Of a stretch of DNA of 64,000 nucleotides, positions 50,837 to 60,860 are shown piece by piece. The notes below the pieces were generated by a model. That model was given only the letters and a program-made list of their open reading frames with translations, did no database searches and was not told where the DNA came from. The stretch is from assembly GCA_040754425.1 (NCBI GenBank), contig JBFMCR010000044.1, positions 1 to 64,000 on the forward strand, given 5' to 3'. Within the stretch, counting starts at the first letter, position 1; every line of letters begins with the position of its first letter. The stretch comes from UBA6918 sp040754425. GTDB taxonomy: Bacteria; Pseudomonadota; Gammaproteobacteria; Burkholderiales; Thiobacillaceae. Made by a program: the position numbers and the translations under genes.

Positions 50837-52993
50837 TCAACCCCTCTCGACTTCGATCACGCTCTGCACCTGACCCAGCCGGCTGATGAGGCGGCCGATC
50901 TGGGCGGCGTCCTTCACCCTGAGTGTGATGGCCATGTTCGCGTATTCCCCGACCGATTCGGTATTGACGCGCAGCACGTCGACACGCTCACGGGTGAACA
51001 CGTCCGAGACGTCGCGCAGCAGGCCCTGACGGTCGAAAGCGCGCAGCCTGACCTCGAAAGTGAAACCGCCTTCGCTTTTCTTTTCCGCCCAGCTCGCCTG
51101 CAGGATGCGATCGGGATTGAACTTGGCAAGATTCGGGCAATTTCTCCGGTGCACCGTCACGCCCCGCCCCACGGTGGTGTAGGCAACGATGTCCGCCGGC
51201 GGTTCCGGCTTGCAGCAGCGCGCCATGGACAGCGGCACGTCGCCCAGACCCTCGACCACTACGCCGCTTGCCGACTTGCGCGGCATCGGCGCCCTTTTCA
51301 CCGGCATCGGCACTGCGGGCGCACCCTGCTCGCGCAACGCACGGGCAAGTATCTGCGGGCCGACATCGCCGCGCCCCAGCGCAGCCAGAAATTCGTCGGC
51401 CGACTTGAATTTCAGGTCCTGCGCCAGTTTGTCCAGCTTGATGTCACCCACGCCCAGGCGCTTTCTTTCCTTGTCCAGCTGCGCGCGGCCGAGTTGGGTC
51501 AGCTCGCCCTGGTCGCGCTGCTTGAACCATGTGCGCACCTTGGATCGCGCACGGTGCGTCTGCACATAGCCCAGTTGCGGATTCAGCCAGTCGCGGCTGG
51601 GATTGCCCTGCTTCACGGTCAGGATCTCGACCCGCTGGCCGTTCTCGAGCGGAGTGTTGAGTGGCACCATCACCCCGTCCACGCGCGCGCCGCGGCAGCG
51701 GTGGCCAAGATCGGTGTGCAGCGCATAGGCGAAATCGATCGGCGTGGCGCCGCGGTCCAGCGCGATCACCCGGCCCAGCGGCGTGAGTACGTAGACCTGG
51801 TCCCGGAACAGTTCGGTGCGGAAGCGGGCGGCGAATTCGCTGGCATCGGCGACGTCGTCCTTCCATTCCAGCAATTGGCGCAGCCAGGCGATCTTCTCTT
51901 CCATGCGCGCGTCGTTTTTTCCGCCTTCCTTGTAGCGCCAGTGCGCGGCCACGCCCAGTTCGGCATGGCGGTGCATGTCGAAGGTACGGATCTGCACTTC
52001 AAGTGCCTTGTCCTCCGGCCCGACCACGGCGGTGTGCAGGCTGCGGTAGTCATTGCTCTTGGGGTGCGAAATATAGTCGTCGAACTCGCTGGGGATGGGC
52101 TGCCACAGGTTGTGCACGATGCCGAGCACGGCATAGCAGTCCGCTTCCTTCTCCACCAGCACGCGCACCGCACGGATGTCGTAGAGCTGCTCGAAGCCCA
52201 GATTCTTGCGCCGCATCTTGTTGATGATGCTGGCAATGTGCTTGGGCCGGCCCATGACTTCGGCCTTGACGCCGTGTTTGTGCAGTTCCGCCCTCAGCAT
52301 CGCCACCACCTCGGCGATGTAACGCTCGCGGTCGGCGCGTTTTTCGTCAAGCAGCGCAGCGATGCGCTTGTAGGTTTCGCCGTCGAGGTAGCGGCAGGCC
52401 CAGTCCTCCATCTCCCACTTGATCTGCCAGACACCCAGGCGGTTGGCCAGCGGCGCAAACAGCTCGCGCGCCTGATGTCCGAGGAGTTCCTGAAGTTCCG
52501 GTTCCGCCCTTGCGGCGCAACGCAGGGCATGGGTACGCTCCGCCAGCTTGACCAGCACGGCGCGCACGTCCTGCACCATGGCCAGCACCATCTGTCTTAG
52601 CGACTCGATCTGCGCCGCCGGCTCCACGTCCAGATCCTGGGTGCCGTGGGCCAGCACCTCGATCTTGGACATGGCCGCCACCGCCTTCGCCAGCTGCGCG
52701 GCTTCGCCGAAGGCTTCCAGCGCATCCGGCGGGGTGCGTTCGACCAGGGGATGGAGAATCGTCGCCAGCACGGCCTCGTGGCCCAGCTTCAACTCGTCGA
52801 CGATGCGCGCCGCGCCCACCGCATGCGCGAACAGGCTGGCGCCGCCGGGCGTGCTCAGCGCGGACAGGATGGGAAAAGCCAGTTCCAGCGCACGCCGCAC
52901 ATCGGGATCGTTGCCCTCCTCGCCCAGCCACCGGCAGGCTTCATCCACGCCGGCAAGTGCGAGGCAGGCGGTTTTCTTGCTTTGTTCGACCAT
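50837..52993 (-). CDS. relA: (p)ppGpp synthetase RelA
   Basis: The 718-residue protein has an HD-like N domain in which the hydrolase HD pair is lost (LATILHPLVERTP replaces HDxxED), so it should only synthesise. The synthetase domain (YDIRAVRVLVEKEADCYAVL, EFDDYISHPKSNDYRSLHTA) is followed by TGS (VYVLTPLGRVIALDRGATPI), a zinc-finger region (MARCCKPEPPADIVAY, RRNCPNLAKF) and a C-terminal ACT domain. ATG 52993 is preferred over TTG 52999, which abuts the comEC stop. Confidence 0.95.
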   Translation of the reverse strand: MVEQSKKTACLALAGVDEACRWLGEEGNDPDVRRALELAFPILSALSTPGGASLFAHAVGAARIVDELKLGHEAVLATILHPLVERTPPDALEAFGEAAQLAKAVAAMSKIEVLAHGTQDLDVEPAAQIESLRQMVLAMVQDVRAVLVKLAERTHALRCAARAEPELQELLGHQARELFAPLANRLGVWQIKWEMEDWACRYLDGETYKRIAALLDEKRADRERYIAEVVAMLRAELHKHGVKAEVMGRPKHIASIINKMRRKNLGFEQLYDIRAVRVLVEKEADCYAVLGIVHNLWQPIPSEFDDYISHPKSNDYRSLHTAVVGPEDKALEVQIRTFDMHRHAELGVAAHWRYKEGGKNDARMEEKIAWLRQLLEWKDDVADASEFAARFRTELFRDQVYVLTPLGRVIALDRGATPIDFAYALHTDLGHRCRGARVDGVMVPLNTPLENGQRVEILTVKQGNPSRDWLNPQLGYVQTHRARSKVRTWFKQRDQGELTQLGRAQLDKERKRLGVGDIKLDKLAQDLKFKSADEFLAALGRGDVGPQILARALREQGAPAVPMPVKRAPMPRKSASGVVVEGLGDVPLSMARCCKPEPPADIVAYTTVGRGVTVHRRNCPNLAKFNPDRILQASWAEKKSEGGFTFEVRLRAFDRQGLLRDVSDVFTRERVDVLRVNTESVGEYANMAITLRVKDAAQIGRLISRLGQVQSVIEVERG

Positions 52994-52999
52994 GCGCAA

Positions 53000-55336
53000 T
53001 TATTCCACGGGAGCATGCTGCCAGTATCGTCTGTACCGCTCGCGCCAGCGCTCGACGGCAATGCCGCCGTCGGCAAAACGCAGACGCAGCCAGCCATGCC
53101 GGTCGCTGCGGTGCAGGACGGCACCGGTTTGGGCAAAGCGCCGCAGCACCTCGGGATGGGGATGCCCATAACGGTTTCTGTAGCCCACGGTGAAAACGAC
53201 ATGCCGCGGCTGCACACGTGAGACGAATTCCTCGATCGACGAGGTGCGGCTGCCGTGATGACCTGCAACCAGCACGGCTGACGGCAATCTCTCCGCCACC
53301 CGCTCGGTCATTTCCAGTTCGCCGATGCGTTCGGCGTCGGCCGTGAGCAGCAGGCTTTGCGCGCCGCGGGAAATTTTCAGCACGCAGCTCATGTCGTTGT
53401 CGCGGCGTCCGCGCCGGGCGTAGGCATGGGCCGGCGGATTCAGTACCTCGAAGTCCACGCCGTCCCACTGCCAGCGCTGTCCGCGCACGCAAGGGCGGAA
53501 TGGCCGATTGAGCAAGACATGCCCTGCGCGCAATGAAGTCAGCAGCCAGCGCGGCTCGGTATCGCGCATCACCGCCGCTGCGCCGCCGGTATGGTCGAGG
53601 TCGTCATGCGTCAGAATCAGGCCGTCCAGCCGGGTAATGCCCAGCGCGCGCAGGCGCGGCAGCACGATCTGCTCGCCGGCATTGTTGTCGCCCAGGGCGG
53701 GGCCGGTGTCGTAGAGCAGCGTGTGCCCGGCAGTGCGGACGAGGATGGCCGTGCCCTGCCCCACGTCGAGCACTTCGGCCTCGAAGCTGCCTGGCGCCGG
53801 GCTTCCCACCGCCGGGAACAGCAGCGGCAGGCACATGAAACCGCCCAGCCAGCGCCGCGGCAATGCGGGCATCAGCATCCAGGCCACGCCCGAGAGCGCG
53901 AGCGCCAGCGCCCAGGGCGGCGCTGCCGGCAGCGCCCATGCCGCCCAGTCGAACGCCGACAGCCATTGCAAAACGGCTTCCACGCCCTGCATCAGCCAGG
54001 CTGCCGGCTGCAGCAGCGGCGGCACGAGCACGCCCGCCAGCGCCAGCGGCACCACGCCCATGCTCACCACCGGAATCGCCAGCGCGTTGGCCAGCGGTGA
54101 AATCAGGGAGACCTGGTGAAACAGCAAAAGCAGCGCCGGCGCCAGCGCGATGGTGACCGCGGCCTGGGTGCGCATCCAGGCCGAGACCTTTCCTTCGCTG
54201 CCGAGCATGCCCTGGACCGCCCACATCATCGCCGCCAGCGCGCCGAAGGACAGCCAGAAGCCCGGCGCCAGCACGGCCCAGGGATCGGGCAGCAGGACGA
54301 TGGCGAGCGCCAGCAACAACAGGGAGGCGGGGCGCGGCTCGCGCCGCAGCCATAGCCCCGCCACCAATACGGTAAGCATGAACAGCGTGCGCTGCGCCGG
54401 AATCTGGAAGCCGGCCAGCAGCGTGTAGGCCAGCGCCGCCAGCCAGCCGACGAGCAGCGCCGCCCGCCGTGCCGGCAGGCGCAGCACCAGTGCCGGCACG
54501 CGGCGCCACAGCGCATGGGCAAGGCCTCCGGCCAGCGCGGCGAAGAGGGTGATGTGCAGGCCGGAAATGCTCATCAGGTGGCTGGTTCCGGTGCGGTTGT
54601 ATACGCGCCAGTTGGCATGGGGGATGGCATTCTGGTCGCCCACCGCCAGGGCCGTTATGACGCCGGCCTGCGCATGCCCGGCCAGTGTTTCCGCAATGCG
54701 CGTGCGGATGTCTTCGCGCAGGCGCTGGATCAGGTCGAGCGGATGTCTGCTTTCGCCCAGCCTCGCCACGCCCGCTTTCTCGCGCACATAGCCTGTGGCG
54801 CGGATGTTCTTCTGCAGCAGCCAGGCCTCGTAATCAAAGCCGTCCGGATTGGCCGTGCCGTGAGGTTGTTTTAGGCGCACGCCGAATTGCCAGCGCTCGC
54901 CGGCTCGCACGCGTTGCGGCGCCTTTCCGGCCATCCATTCCGGCACCGCCCAGGATAGCCGCAGGCGTGCCGGTACCTTGGCACCGGGCGTCAGCACCTG
55001 TTCCACGCGGAAATCGAAACGCTCGCCGTGGGCATCGCGATCGGGCAGGCCGGCGACCACGCCGGCGACCCGCACGTCCACACCTTCCCAGGCCGACGGC
55101 AGCGAATCCGCCAGGCGCAACTGCGCGCGCCAGCCCGCCCAGGCAAAGCCCAGGGCGGCACAGGCGAGTACCACAAGGAAACGCCGCAGATAACGTTGCA
55201 TGCCGGTCCTGCCCTCGGGCAGCACCAGCGGCGTCAGCGCCAGCGGCAGCAGCCACAGCCATTGCGTACCCGGCAACGCCGGCTGCTGTTGCAGCAGCCA
55301 CACCCCTGCAGCAAAAGCGACGAGGCGGGGCCGCAT
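53000..55336 (-). CDS. comEC: DNA-uptake channel ComEC/Rec2
   Basis: The 778-residue inner-membrane protein has a DUF4131 N-terminal region, a competence domain with many helices (MSISGLHITLFAALAGGLAH is typical) and a C-terminal metallo-beta-lactamase domain with ILTHDDLDHTGGAAAV and VAGHHGSRTSS. It translocates single-stranded DNA during transformation. It lies between the CBS gene (16 nt upstream) and relA (abutting). Full length, so competence is possible. Confidence 0.94.
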   Translation of the reverse strand: MRPRLVAFAAGVWLLQQQPALPGTQWLWLLPLALTPLVLPEGRTGMQRYLRRFLVVLACAALGFAWAGWRAQLRLADSLPSAWEGVDVRVAGVVAGLPDRDAHGERFDFRVEQVLTPGAKVPARLRLSWAVPEWMAGKAPQRVRAGERWQFGVRLKQPHGTANPDGFDYEAWLLQKNIRATGYVREKAGVARLGESRHPLDLIQRLREDIRTRIAETLAGHAQAGVITALAVGDQNAIPHANWRVYNRTGTSHLMSISGLHITLFAALAGGLAHALWRRVPALVLRLPARRAALLVGWLAALAYTLLAGFQIPAQRTLFMLTVLVAGLWLRREPRPASLLLLALAIVLLPDPWAVLAPGFWLSFGALAAMMWAVQGMLGSEGKVSAWMRTQAAVTIALAPALLLLFHQVSLISPLANALAIPVVSMGVVPLALAGVLVPPLLQPAAWLMQGVEAVLQWLSAFDWAAWALPAAPPWALALALSGVAWMLMPALPRRWLGGFMCLPLLFPAVGSPAPGSFEAEVLDVGQGTAILVRTAGHTLLYDTGPALGDNNAGEQIVLPRLRALGITRLDGLILTHDDLDHTGGAAAVMRDTEPRWLLTSLRAGHVLLNRPFRPCVRGQRWQWDGVDFEVLNPPAHAYARRGRRDNDMSCVLKISRGAQSLLLTADAERIGELEMTERVAERLPSAVLVAGHHGSRTSSIEEFVSRVQPRHVVFTVGYRNRYGHPHPEVLRRFAQTGAVLHRSDRHGWLRLRFADGGIAVERWRERYRRYWQHAPVE

Positions 55337-55352
55337 GCGAAGTGGCCGAAAA

Positions 55353-55964
55353 TCAGGCCCAGGTCTTGGTGATCAGACGCTCGATCTCGGCAAAGGTCTG
55401 CGCGATGTGTGGGACGGACAGGTCGCTGTCGAGTTGCCGTGCAATCTGTGCGGCGGAAAAGATGCCGCGCAGGGCCTGGGCGCGGTCACCCCCGGGCAGG
55501 CGGTCCGCCACCAGCGCATGCTGACGGCCGGACAGCTGCAAAGTGGCGACGACCTGGCCAACCACGGCCTTTTCCACATCTTCCATGCACAGCACTTCGA
55601 GCTGATCGTGGCCGGTCATGATGTCGCGCACCAGAATGTCGCGATAAACACCGCCGCGCTGCTGGATCAGACTCATCGGCTTGGGCCCCAGCAGGTCGGT
55701 GGAAGTGATGATGCCGATGATGTCCTCCTCATCATCGGTCACCAGCAGCATGCGCACGCCGCGCTGTTTCATGCGCTGGCTGGCAATTTCGATGCTGATT
55801 TCGGGACGGATGGTGACGGCGGAAACTTTCTTGAGGTCCGTCATGACCTCGATGGCGGGGTCGTCCAGGCTGACGGTATCGGAATACACTTTCTCGATGC
55901 GGTGCAGGGCGATGCCTTTTTGCAGGGTAAGCGCCTTGATCGGGTTGTACTGCTTGACTGCCAT
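55353..55964 (-). CDS. CBS-domain protein
   Basis: The 203-residue protein has two CBS motifs (SAVTIRPEISIEIASQRMKQ through GIITSTDLLG; ILVRDIMTGHDQLEVLCMED through a longer C-terminal part). There is no transmembrane or catalytic domain. GAGG lies 5-6 nt before ATG 55964. It probably senses adenine nucleotides. It is first in the CBS-comEC-relA run. Confidence 0.85.
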   Translation of the reverse strand: MAVKQYNPIKALTLQKGIALHRIEKVYSDTVSLDDPAIEVMTDLKKVSAVTIRPEISIEIASQRMKQRGVRMLLVTDDEEDIIGIITSTDLLGPKPMSLIQQRGGVYRDILVRDIMTGHDQLEVLCMEDVEKAVVGQVVATLQLSGRQHALVADRLPGGDRAQALRGIFSAAQIARQLDSDLSVPHIAQTFAEIERLITKTWA

Positions 55965-56053
55965 GACATCCTCTTTGGTCAGTAGGGAACAAGGCAAAGC
56001 GTAACACCGTCGCGTCGGTGATCTAATCCAAGTTTTTTATTGCGGGAAAAAAC

Positions 56054-56734
56054 TTACAAAGGGAGAAGGCATCCGTCCACCAGGCGCAACTGTCGATCCA
56101 TCCTGCGCGCCAACTCGATGTCGTGAGTGACGATGACCAGGCTGGTGCCGAGTTCCTTCTGCAGTTCCTGCATCAGCTCGAAAACCGATTCGGCGGTATG
56201 CCGGTCGAGGTTGCCGGTAGGCTCGTCCGCCATCACGCAGGCCGGGCGGGTGACCAGGGCGCGGGCGATGGCCGTGCGCTGGCGTTCGCCGCCGGAAAGC
56301 TCCGCAGGCAAATGGTTCAGCCGATGACCCAGTCCCACCCTGGCCAGCGTCTGCGCCGCGATTTCCCGCGCTTCGCGCATGCCCATGCGCCGGATCAGCA
56401 GCGGCATGGCGGCATTGTCCAGCGCAGTGAACTCCGGCAGCAGATGGTGGAACTGGTAGACGAAACCCAGTGCGCGGTTGCGCAATTCGCAGCGCTGCGC
56501 TTCGCCGAGCTTGAGTTGGTCGCGCCCGAGCAGTTCGATGGATCCGCCCGTGGGCGCATCGAGTCCGCCGAGCAGGTGCAGCAGCGTGGACTTGCCCGAT
56601 CCGGATGCACCGAGAATGGCAAGCGACTCGCCCCGCCGCACGGCAAGGTCGACACCGGTCAGCACCGCTATCTCGACCCGGCCCTGGTAGAAGCTTTTCT
56701 TCAGGCCCGCACAGCGCAGAATGATTTCACTCAT
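56054..56734 (-). CDS. lolD: Lipoprotein-releasing ABC transporter ATPase LolD
   Basis: The 226-residue ATPase has Walker A GASGSGKST (42-50), the Lol-specific FVYQFHHLLPEFTALDN, signature LSGGERQRTAIARAL and Walker B PACVMADEPTGNLD. With LolC/E it extracts lipoproteins from the inner membrane for LolA. The start overlaps lolC by 8 bp. Confidence 0.96.
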   Translation of the reverse strand: MSEIILRCAGLKKSFYQGRVEIAVLTGVDLAVRRGESLAILGASGSGKSTLLHLLGGLDAPTGGSIELLGRDQLKLGEAQRCELRNRALGFVYQFHHLLPEFTALDNAAMPLLIRRMGMREAREIAAQTLARVGLGHRLNHLPAELSGGERQRTAIARALVTRPACVMADEPTGNLDRHTAESVFELMQELQKELGTSLVIVTHDIELARRMDRQLRLVDGCLLPL

Positions 56735-57968
56735 AACGCAGGGACTCCGCAGGATTGAGCCGCGACGCGCGCCAGCTCGGATAGAGCGTGGCAAGCAGCG
56801 ACAACAGCAGCGACACCCCGGCGATGATTCCGACGTCGGCCCATTCGAGTTTCGAAGGCAGTTCGCTGATGTAATAGACGTCGGCCGGGAACAGGTCCAT
56901 GCCGGCAGCCTTCTCGATCAAGGGCACGATGGTTTCCAGGTTGAGCGCGCCGACGACGCCCAAGGTCACGCCGGCCAGCGTGCCGAGCACACCGATGAAG
57001 GCGCCCTGAATGATGAAGATTTTCATGATGCTGACAGGGCGCGCGCCCAAGGTCCTCAGGATGGCGATGTCCGACTGCTTGTCCGTTACCGCCATCACCA
57101 GGGTGGAAACGATGTTGAACGCCGCCACCGCGACGATGAGCAGCAGGATCAGAAACATCATGCGTTTTTCGATTGCCACGGCGCGGAAGAAGTTGGCGTG
57201 GCTGGTGGTCCAGTCGGAAACGAAATGGTCGGGCATCCGCTCGGCCAGATCGCGCGTGACCCAGGGCGCGCGGAAGATGTCCCTGATCTTCAGCCTCAAG
57301 CCCGACACGTCCTCGCCCAGGCGCGCGAGTTTCTGCGCATCCTCAAGGTGGATGAGCGCAAGCCCCGAGTCATACTCGAACATGCCGGCGCTAAAAATGC
57401 CGGTCACGGTGAACTGCTTCATGCGCGGCAGCACACCCGCGGGAGTGATGTTGCCCTGCGGGGTGATGACCGTGACCTTGTCGCCGACGCCCGCACCCAG
57501 CGCCTGCGCCAGTTCCAGGCCGAGCACGATGCCCCACTCGCCCGCCTTCAAGTCGTCCAGCCTTCCCAGACGCATGCTGGCGGCAAGCTCGGTCACTTTC
57601 GCTTCCTCTTCCGGCAGGATGCCGCGGATCACCGCGCCGCGCACATTGCCGCCCAGGGCCAGCATGCCCTGGTTCATCACGAAGGGCGCGCCGGCGATCA
57701 CTTCCGGATGGCTTTTCACCTGCTCTGCCACCTGCCGCCAGTCGGCCAGCGCGTTGCCGATGCCGGAAACCTCCACGTGCGAGGCCACACCGAGGATGCG
57801 CGTGCGCAGTTCCTCCTGGAAGCCGTTCATCACCGACAGCACGATGATGAGCGCCGCCACGCCGAGCACGATGCCGGCCATGGACACGAACGAAATGAAC
57901 GAGATGAAATGGTTGCGGCGCTTGGCGTGGGTGTAGCGCAGGCCGATGAGGAGTTCGTAGGGCTTCAC
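56727..57968 (-). CDS. lolC: Lipoprotein-releasing permease LolC/LolE type
   Basis: The 413-residue permease has MKPYELLIGLRYTHAKRRNH, TM1 (ISFVSMAGIVLGVAALIIVL), a large periplasmic MacB-like loop, and three C-terminal helices (LLLIVAVAAFNIVSTLVMAV, ILRTLGARPVSIMKIFI). Only one permease gene is present, so it may work as a homodimer (LolF-like), as in many non-enteric proteobacteria. Confidence 0.93.
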   Translation of the reverse strand: MKPYELLIGLRYTHAKRRNHFISFISFVSMAGIVLGVAALIIVLSVMNGFQEELRTRILGVASHVEVSGIGNALADWRQVAEQVKSHPEVIAGAPFVMNQGMLALGGNVRGAVIRGILPEEEAKVTELAASMRLGRLDDLKAGEWGIVLGLELAQALGAGVGDKVTVITPQGNITPAGVLPRMKQFTVTGIFSAGMFEYDSGLALIHLEDAQKLARLGEDVSGLRLKIRDIFRAPWVTRDLAERMPDHFVSDWTTSHANFFRAVAIEKRMMFLILLLIVAVAAFNIVSTLVMAVTDKQSDIAILRTLGARPVSIMKIFIIQGAFIGVLGTLAGVTLGVVGALNLETIVPLIEKAAGMDLFPADVYYISELPSKLEWADVGIIAGVSLLLSLLATLYPSWRASRLNPAESLRYE

Positions 57969-58002
57969 TTATGCGTTGTCTGATTCATCGGCCGCCAGCT
58001 TA

Positions 58003-58431
58003 TCACGGCAATCCGTCCCCGATGAGATGCAGCATGACATTGCGGCGCTGGGCGGAACTTCTGTGCTCGAATACGTAGATGCCCTGCCAGACGCCCAGCG
58101 CCAGACTGCCTGCGACCAGCGGAATGGACAGGCTGGTCTGGGTCAGCGCCGCGCGCACGTGCGCAGGCATGTCGTCAGGCCCTTCGGTGGTGTGGTCGTA
58201 GATGGGATCGCCTTCCGGCACCAGGCGCGAAAAGAATCTTTCCAGGTCGGTCTGCACGTCGGGATCGGCGTTTTCCTGGATCACCAGGCTGGCGGATGTG
58301 TGCTGCATGAACACGGTCAACAGGCCCTGCTGCATGCCGCTTTCCGCCACCCAGGCCGCAACCTGGCGATTAATCGAATACAGGCCCTTGCCCTTGGTGG
58401 GAACGGACAACTGATGGGAAATTTGTCGCAT
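58003..58431 (-). CDS. YjbQ/UPF0047 protein
   Basis: The 142-residue single-domain protein has GLLTVFMQHTSASLVIQENA and the DHTTEGPDDMPAHVRAAL metal site, with a C-terminal RRNVMLHLIGDG. Relatives have weak thiamin-phosphate-synthase activity; the true role is uncertain. It lies 34 nt upstream of lolC on the same strand. Confidence 0.93.
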   Translation of the reverse strand: MRQISHQLSVPTKGKGLYSINRQVAAWVAESGMQQGLLTVFMQHTSASLVIQENADPDVQTDLERFFSRLVPEGDPIYDHTTEGPDDMPAHVRAALTQTSLSIPLVAGSLALGVWQGIYVFEHRSSAQRRNVMLHLIGDGLP

Positions 58432-58459
58432 GACAGGATTTTATCTTTACACTTGCCTC

Positions 58460-59503
58460 ATGCTCCAACTCGTCTTTCCCGCCTTCGCCCGGACCGATGA
58501 AATTCTCGACCTGTCGGGCGAGGCGCGACTGCCCGGAGTGGATTTGCTGATCGCCCGCGCCAGGCGCGAGGCCATCGCGCAGTCCGACCTGGAAAGCCTG
58601 TTGTGCGAAGAACTCGGCATCGCTCGCCAGCACGACTGGCCCGTCGCCGCCATCGCCCTGGCCCAGTCAGGCGGCCGGCCGGGGAACGACTGCTGGCTGC
58701 GCGCCGATCCGGTGCATATGCGCATCGAGCGCGACCGCGTGATCCTGAACGAAATTGCCGAACCCGGCCCGGAAGAAGCGAGATTTTTGTGCGAGTCGCT
58801 CGGCGCGCATTTCGGTGAAGCCTTCTCCCCGCAGCCCCTGCGTCCGGGAGCGTGGGTGGTGCGCATGACGGACGAACTTGAGATTTCCACCACACCGCCG
58901 TCGCTGGCCGCGGGCCGGCACATCGACCAGCACTTGCCGACCGGCCGCGACGCCATGCACTGGCGCAGGCTGCTCAACGAAATCCAGATGCTGCTCTTCG
59001 ACCATCCGGTCAACCGGGCGCGCGAGGCGCGCGGCGAGCCCGTCATCAACTCGGTGTGGCTGTGGGGCGGCGGCCGTCTGCCCGAAGTCCGGTCAAGCGC
59101 TCGCAGCGTATTGTGCGGCCACCCGGACTGGCTTGCGCTGGCCGGACACGCGGGTGCCAGCGTCGGCCCGCTGCCGCCAATGTGGAGTCAGGATGTGTCC
59201 GACAATGCGCTGGTGATTCTGGATGCGCCGCACCGCCATCTGCGCCGCGGCGATTTCGACAGCTGGCTCACGGCCATGCGGGATTTCGAGCACAGCTGGC
59301 TGCAGCCCCTGCTCGGCTCAGGACGGCCATTCGAGCTGCGCGACCCCTTGCAGGGCATGCGCCTCGTCTGGCGCAGCGCTTATCGCTGGAAATTCTGGCG
59401 GCGGCCGCAAAAACCCATGCAGCGGGGATACGAGATACAAGATGCAAGTTACAAGAGCGGCGCTGCGCGCCTTCAAGAAAGAATCCCGAATCCTGAATCT
59501 TGA
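58460..59503 (+). CDS. Conserved protein of uncertain function with a repeat-derived tail
   Basis: This 347-residue cytosolic protein starts MLQLVFPAFARTDEILDLSG. It belongs to a widespread betaproteobacterial group sometimes labelled phosphoglycerate-mutase-like, but I see no catalytic motif. Landmarks are GPEEARFLCESLGAHFGEAF and NSVWLWGGGRLPEV. The last 25-30 residues (GYEIQDASYKSG to RIPNPES) are encoded by a low-complexity region merging into GAATCYT heptamers, so the native stop was probably near the RRPQK sequence. Confidence 0.7.
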   Translation: MLQLVFPAFARTDEILDLSGEARLPGVDLLIARARREAIAQSDLESLLCEELGIARQHDWPVAAIALAQSGGRPGNDCWLRADPVHMRIERDRVILNEIAEPGPEEARFLCESLGAHFGEAFSPQPLRPGAWVVRMTDELEISTTPPSLAAGRHIDQHLPTGRDAMHWRRLLNEIQMLLFDHPVNRAREARGEPVINSVWLWGGGRLPEVRSSARSVLCGHPDWLALAGHAGASVGPLPPMWSQDVSDNALVILDAPHRHLRRGDFDSWLTAMRDFEHSWLQPLLGSGRPFELRDPLQGMRLVWRSAYRWKFWRRPQKPMQRGYEIQDASYKSGAARLQERIPNPES

Positions 59504-59528
59504 ATCTTGAATCTTGAATCCTGAAATC
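59481..59528. repeat. GAATCYT heptamer array
   Basis: Tandem 7-mers: GAATCCC, GAATCCT, GAATCTT three times, GAATCCT, then GAAATC. The array supplies the last codons and stop of the upstream gene. The same unit appears at 32452-32474. Confidence 0.85.
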
Positions 59529-59530
59529 TT

Positions 59531-60847
59531 CTAAACCTTCTCCGCCCACAAATCGTGTTCGGTGGCATCGGTGATGCGCACCTTCACGAAGTCGCCGGGC
59601 CGGAGGTTTTCGGCCTCGGCGATGAATACCACGCCGTCGATTTCGGGCGCGTCGGCCGGAGAACGCGCAATGGCGTCGCCCTCCTCGTCGATCTCGTCCA
59701 CCAGCACGGTCATTTCGCGGCCGATTTTCGCTTCCAGCCGGCGCGCGGAAATCTCCGCCTGCTTTTCCATGAAACGCCGTCTGCGCTCTTCCTTGACCTC
59801 GTCGGGCACGGCGTCCGGCAGTTCGTTGGCCTGGGCGCCCTCCACCGGCGAATAGGCGAAGCAGCCGACGCGGTCCAGCTGCGCCGTGTCGAGGAAGTCC
59901 AGCAGTTCCTCGAACTCGGCTTCCGTCTCGCCGGGAAAGCCGACGATGAAGGTGGAACGCAGGGTGAGCTCCGGGCAGGCCTCGCGCCAGGCCCGGATGC
60001 GGTCCAGCGTCTTTTCCGCCGCCGCCGGGCGCTTCATCCGCTTGAGGATGCGAGGGTTCGCGTGCTGGAAGGGGATATCGAGATAGGGCAGCACCCGGCC
60101 GGACTGGATGAGCGGGATGACCTCGTCCACGTGCGGATAGGGGTACACGTAATGCAGGCGCACCCAGACGCCCAGCTCGCCGAGCGCGGAAACCAGTTCG
60201 GTCATGCGCGTCTTCAGGGGCCGGCCGTTCCAGAAGCCGGTGCGGTATTTCACATCCACACCGTAGGCGCTGGTGTCCTGCGAGATCACCAAAAGCTCCT
60301 TCACGCCGGCCTTGACCAGCGCTTCGGCCTCGCCCATCACCTCGCCCACCGGGCGCGAAACCAGGTCGCCGCGCAGGCTGGGAATGATGCAGAAAGTGCA
60401 GCGGTGGTTGCAGCCTTCGGAAATCTTGAGATAAGCGTAATGACCGGGCGTAAGGCGCACGCCCTGAGGCGGAATGAGGTCAGTGTAGGGATCGTGCGGG
60501 CGGGGCAGATGCGCGTGCACGGCCGCCATCACCTCCTCGGTCGCATGCGGCCCCGTCACCGCCAGCACCGACGGGTGCGCTGCCTCGATCACGCCGTGGC
60601 GCGCGCCCAGGCAGCCGGTGACGATGACCCTGCCGTTCTCGCGCAGGGCCTCGCCGATGGCGTCGAGCGACTCCTCCACGGCGGCGTCGATGAAGCCGCA
60701 GGTGTTGACCACGACCACGTCGGCCTCCTGGTAGGAGGACGAAATCAGATAGCCCTCGGCGCGCAAGCGGGAAAGAATGCGCTCGGAATCCGAGGTCGCC
60801 TTGGGACAGCCGAGGGAGACGAAACCGACTTTGGGTAAATTGGCCAT
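59531..60847 (-). CDS. rimO: Ribosomal protein S12 methylthiotransferase RimO
   Basis: The 438-residue radical-SAM enzyme methylthiolates Asp88/89 of S12. It has an N-terminal MTTase cluster with Cys14, Cys50 and Cys79, a radical-SAM CxxxCxxC at Cys146/150/153 (EGCNHRCTFC), and a C-terminal TRAM domain (REMTVLVDEIDEEGDAIARS). Start ATG 60847 (MANLPKVGFVSLGCPKATSD) fits the family exactly. Confidence 0.97.
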   Translation of the reverse strand: MANLPKVGFVSLGCPKATSDSERILSRLRAEGYLISSSYQEADVVVVNTCGFIDAAVEESLDAIGEALRENGRVIVTGCLGARHGVIEAAHPSVLAVTGPHATEEVMAAVHAHLPRPHDPYTDLIPPQGVRLTPGHYAYLKISEGCNHRCTFCIIPSLRGDLVSRPVGEVMGEAEALVKAGVKELLVISQDTSAYGVDVKYRTGFWNGRPLKTRMTELVSALGELGVWVRLHYVYPYPHVDEVIPLIQSGRVLPYLDIPFQHANPRILKRMKRPAAAEKTLDRIRAWREACPELTLRSTFIVGFPGETEAEFEELLDFLDTAQLDRVGCFAYSPVEGAQANELPDAVPDEVKEERRRRFMEKQAEISARRLEAKIGREMTVLVDEIDEEGDAIARSPADAPEIDGVVFIAEAENLRPGDFVKVRITDATEHDLWAEKV

Positions 60848-60860
60848 GCTTTTTTCACAG

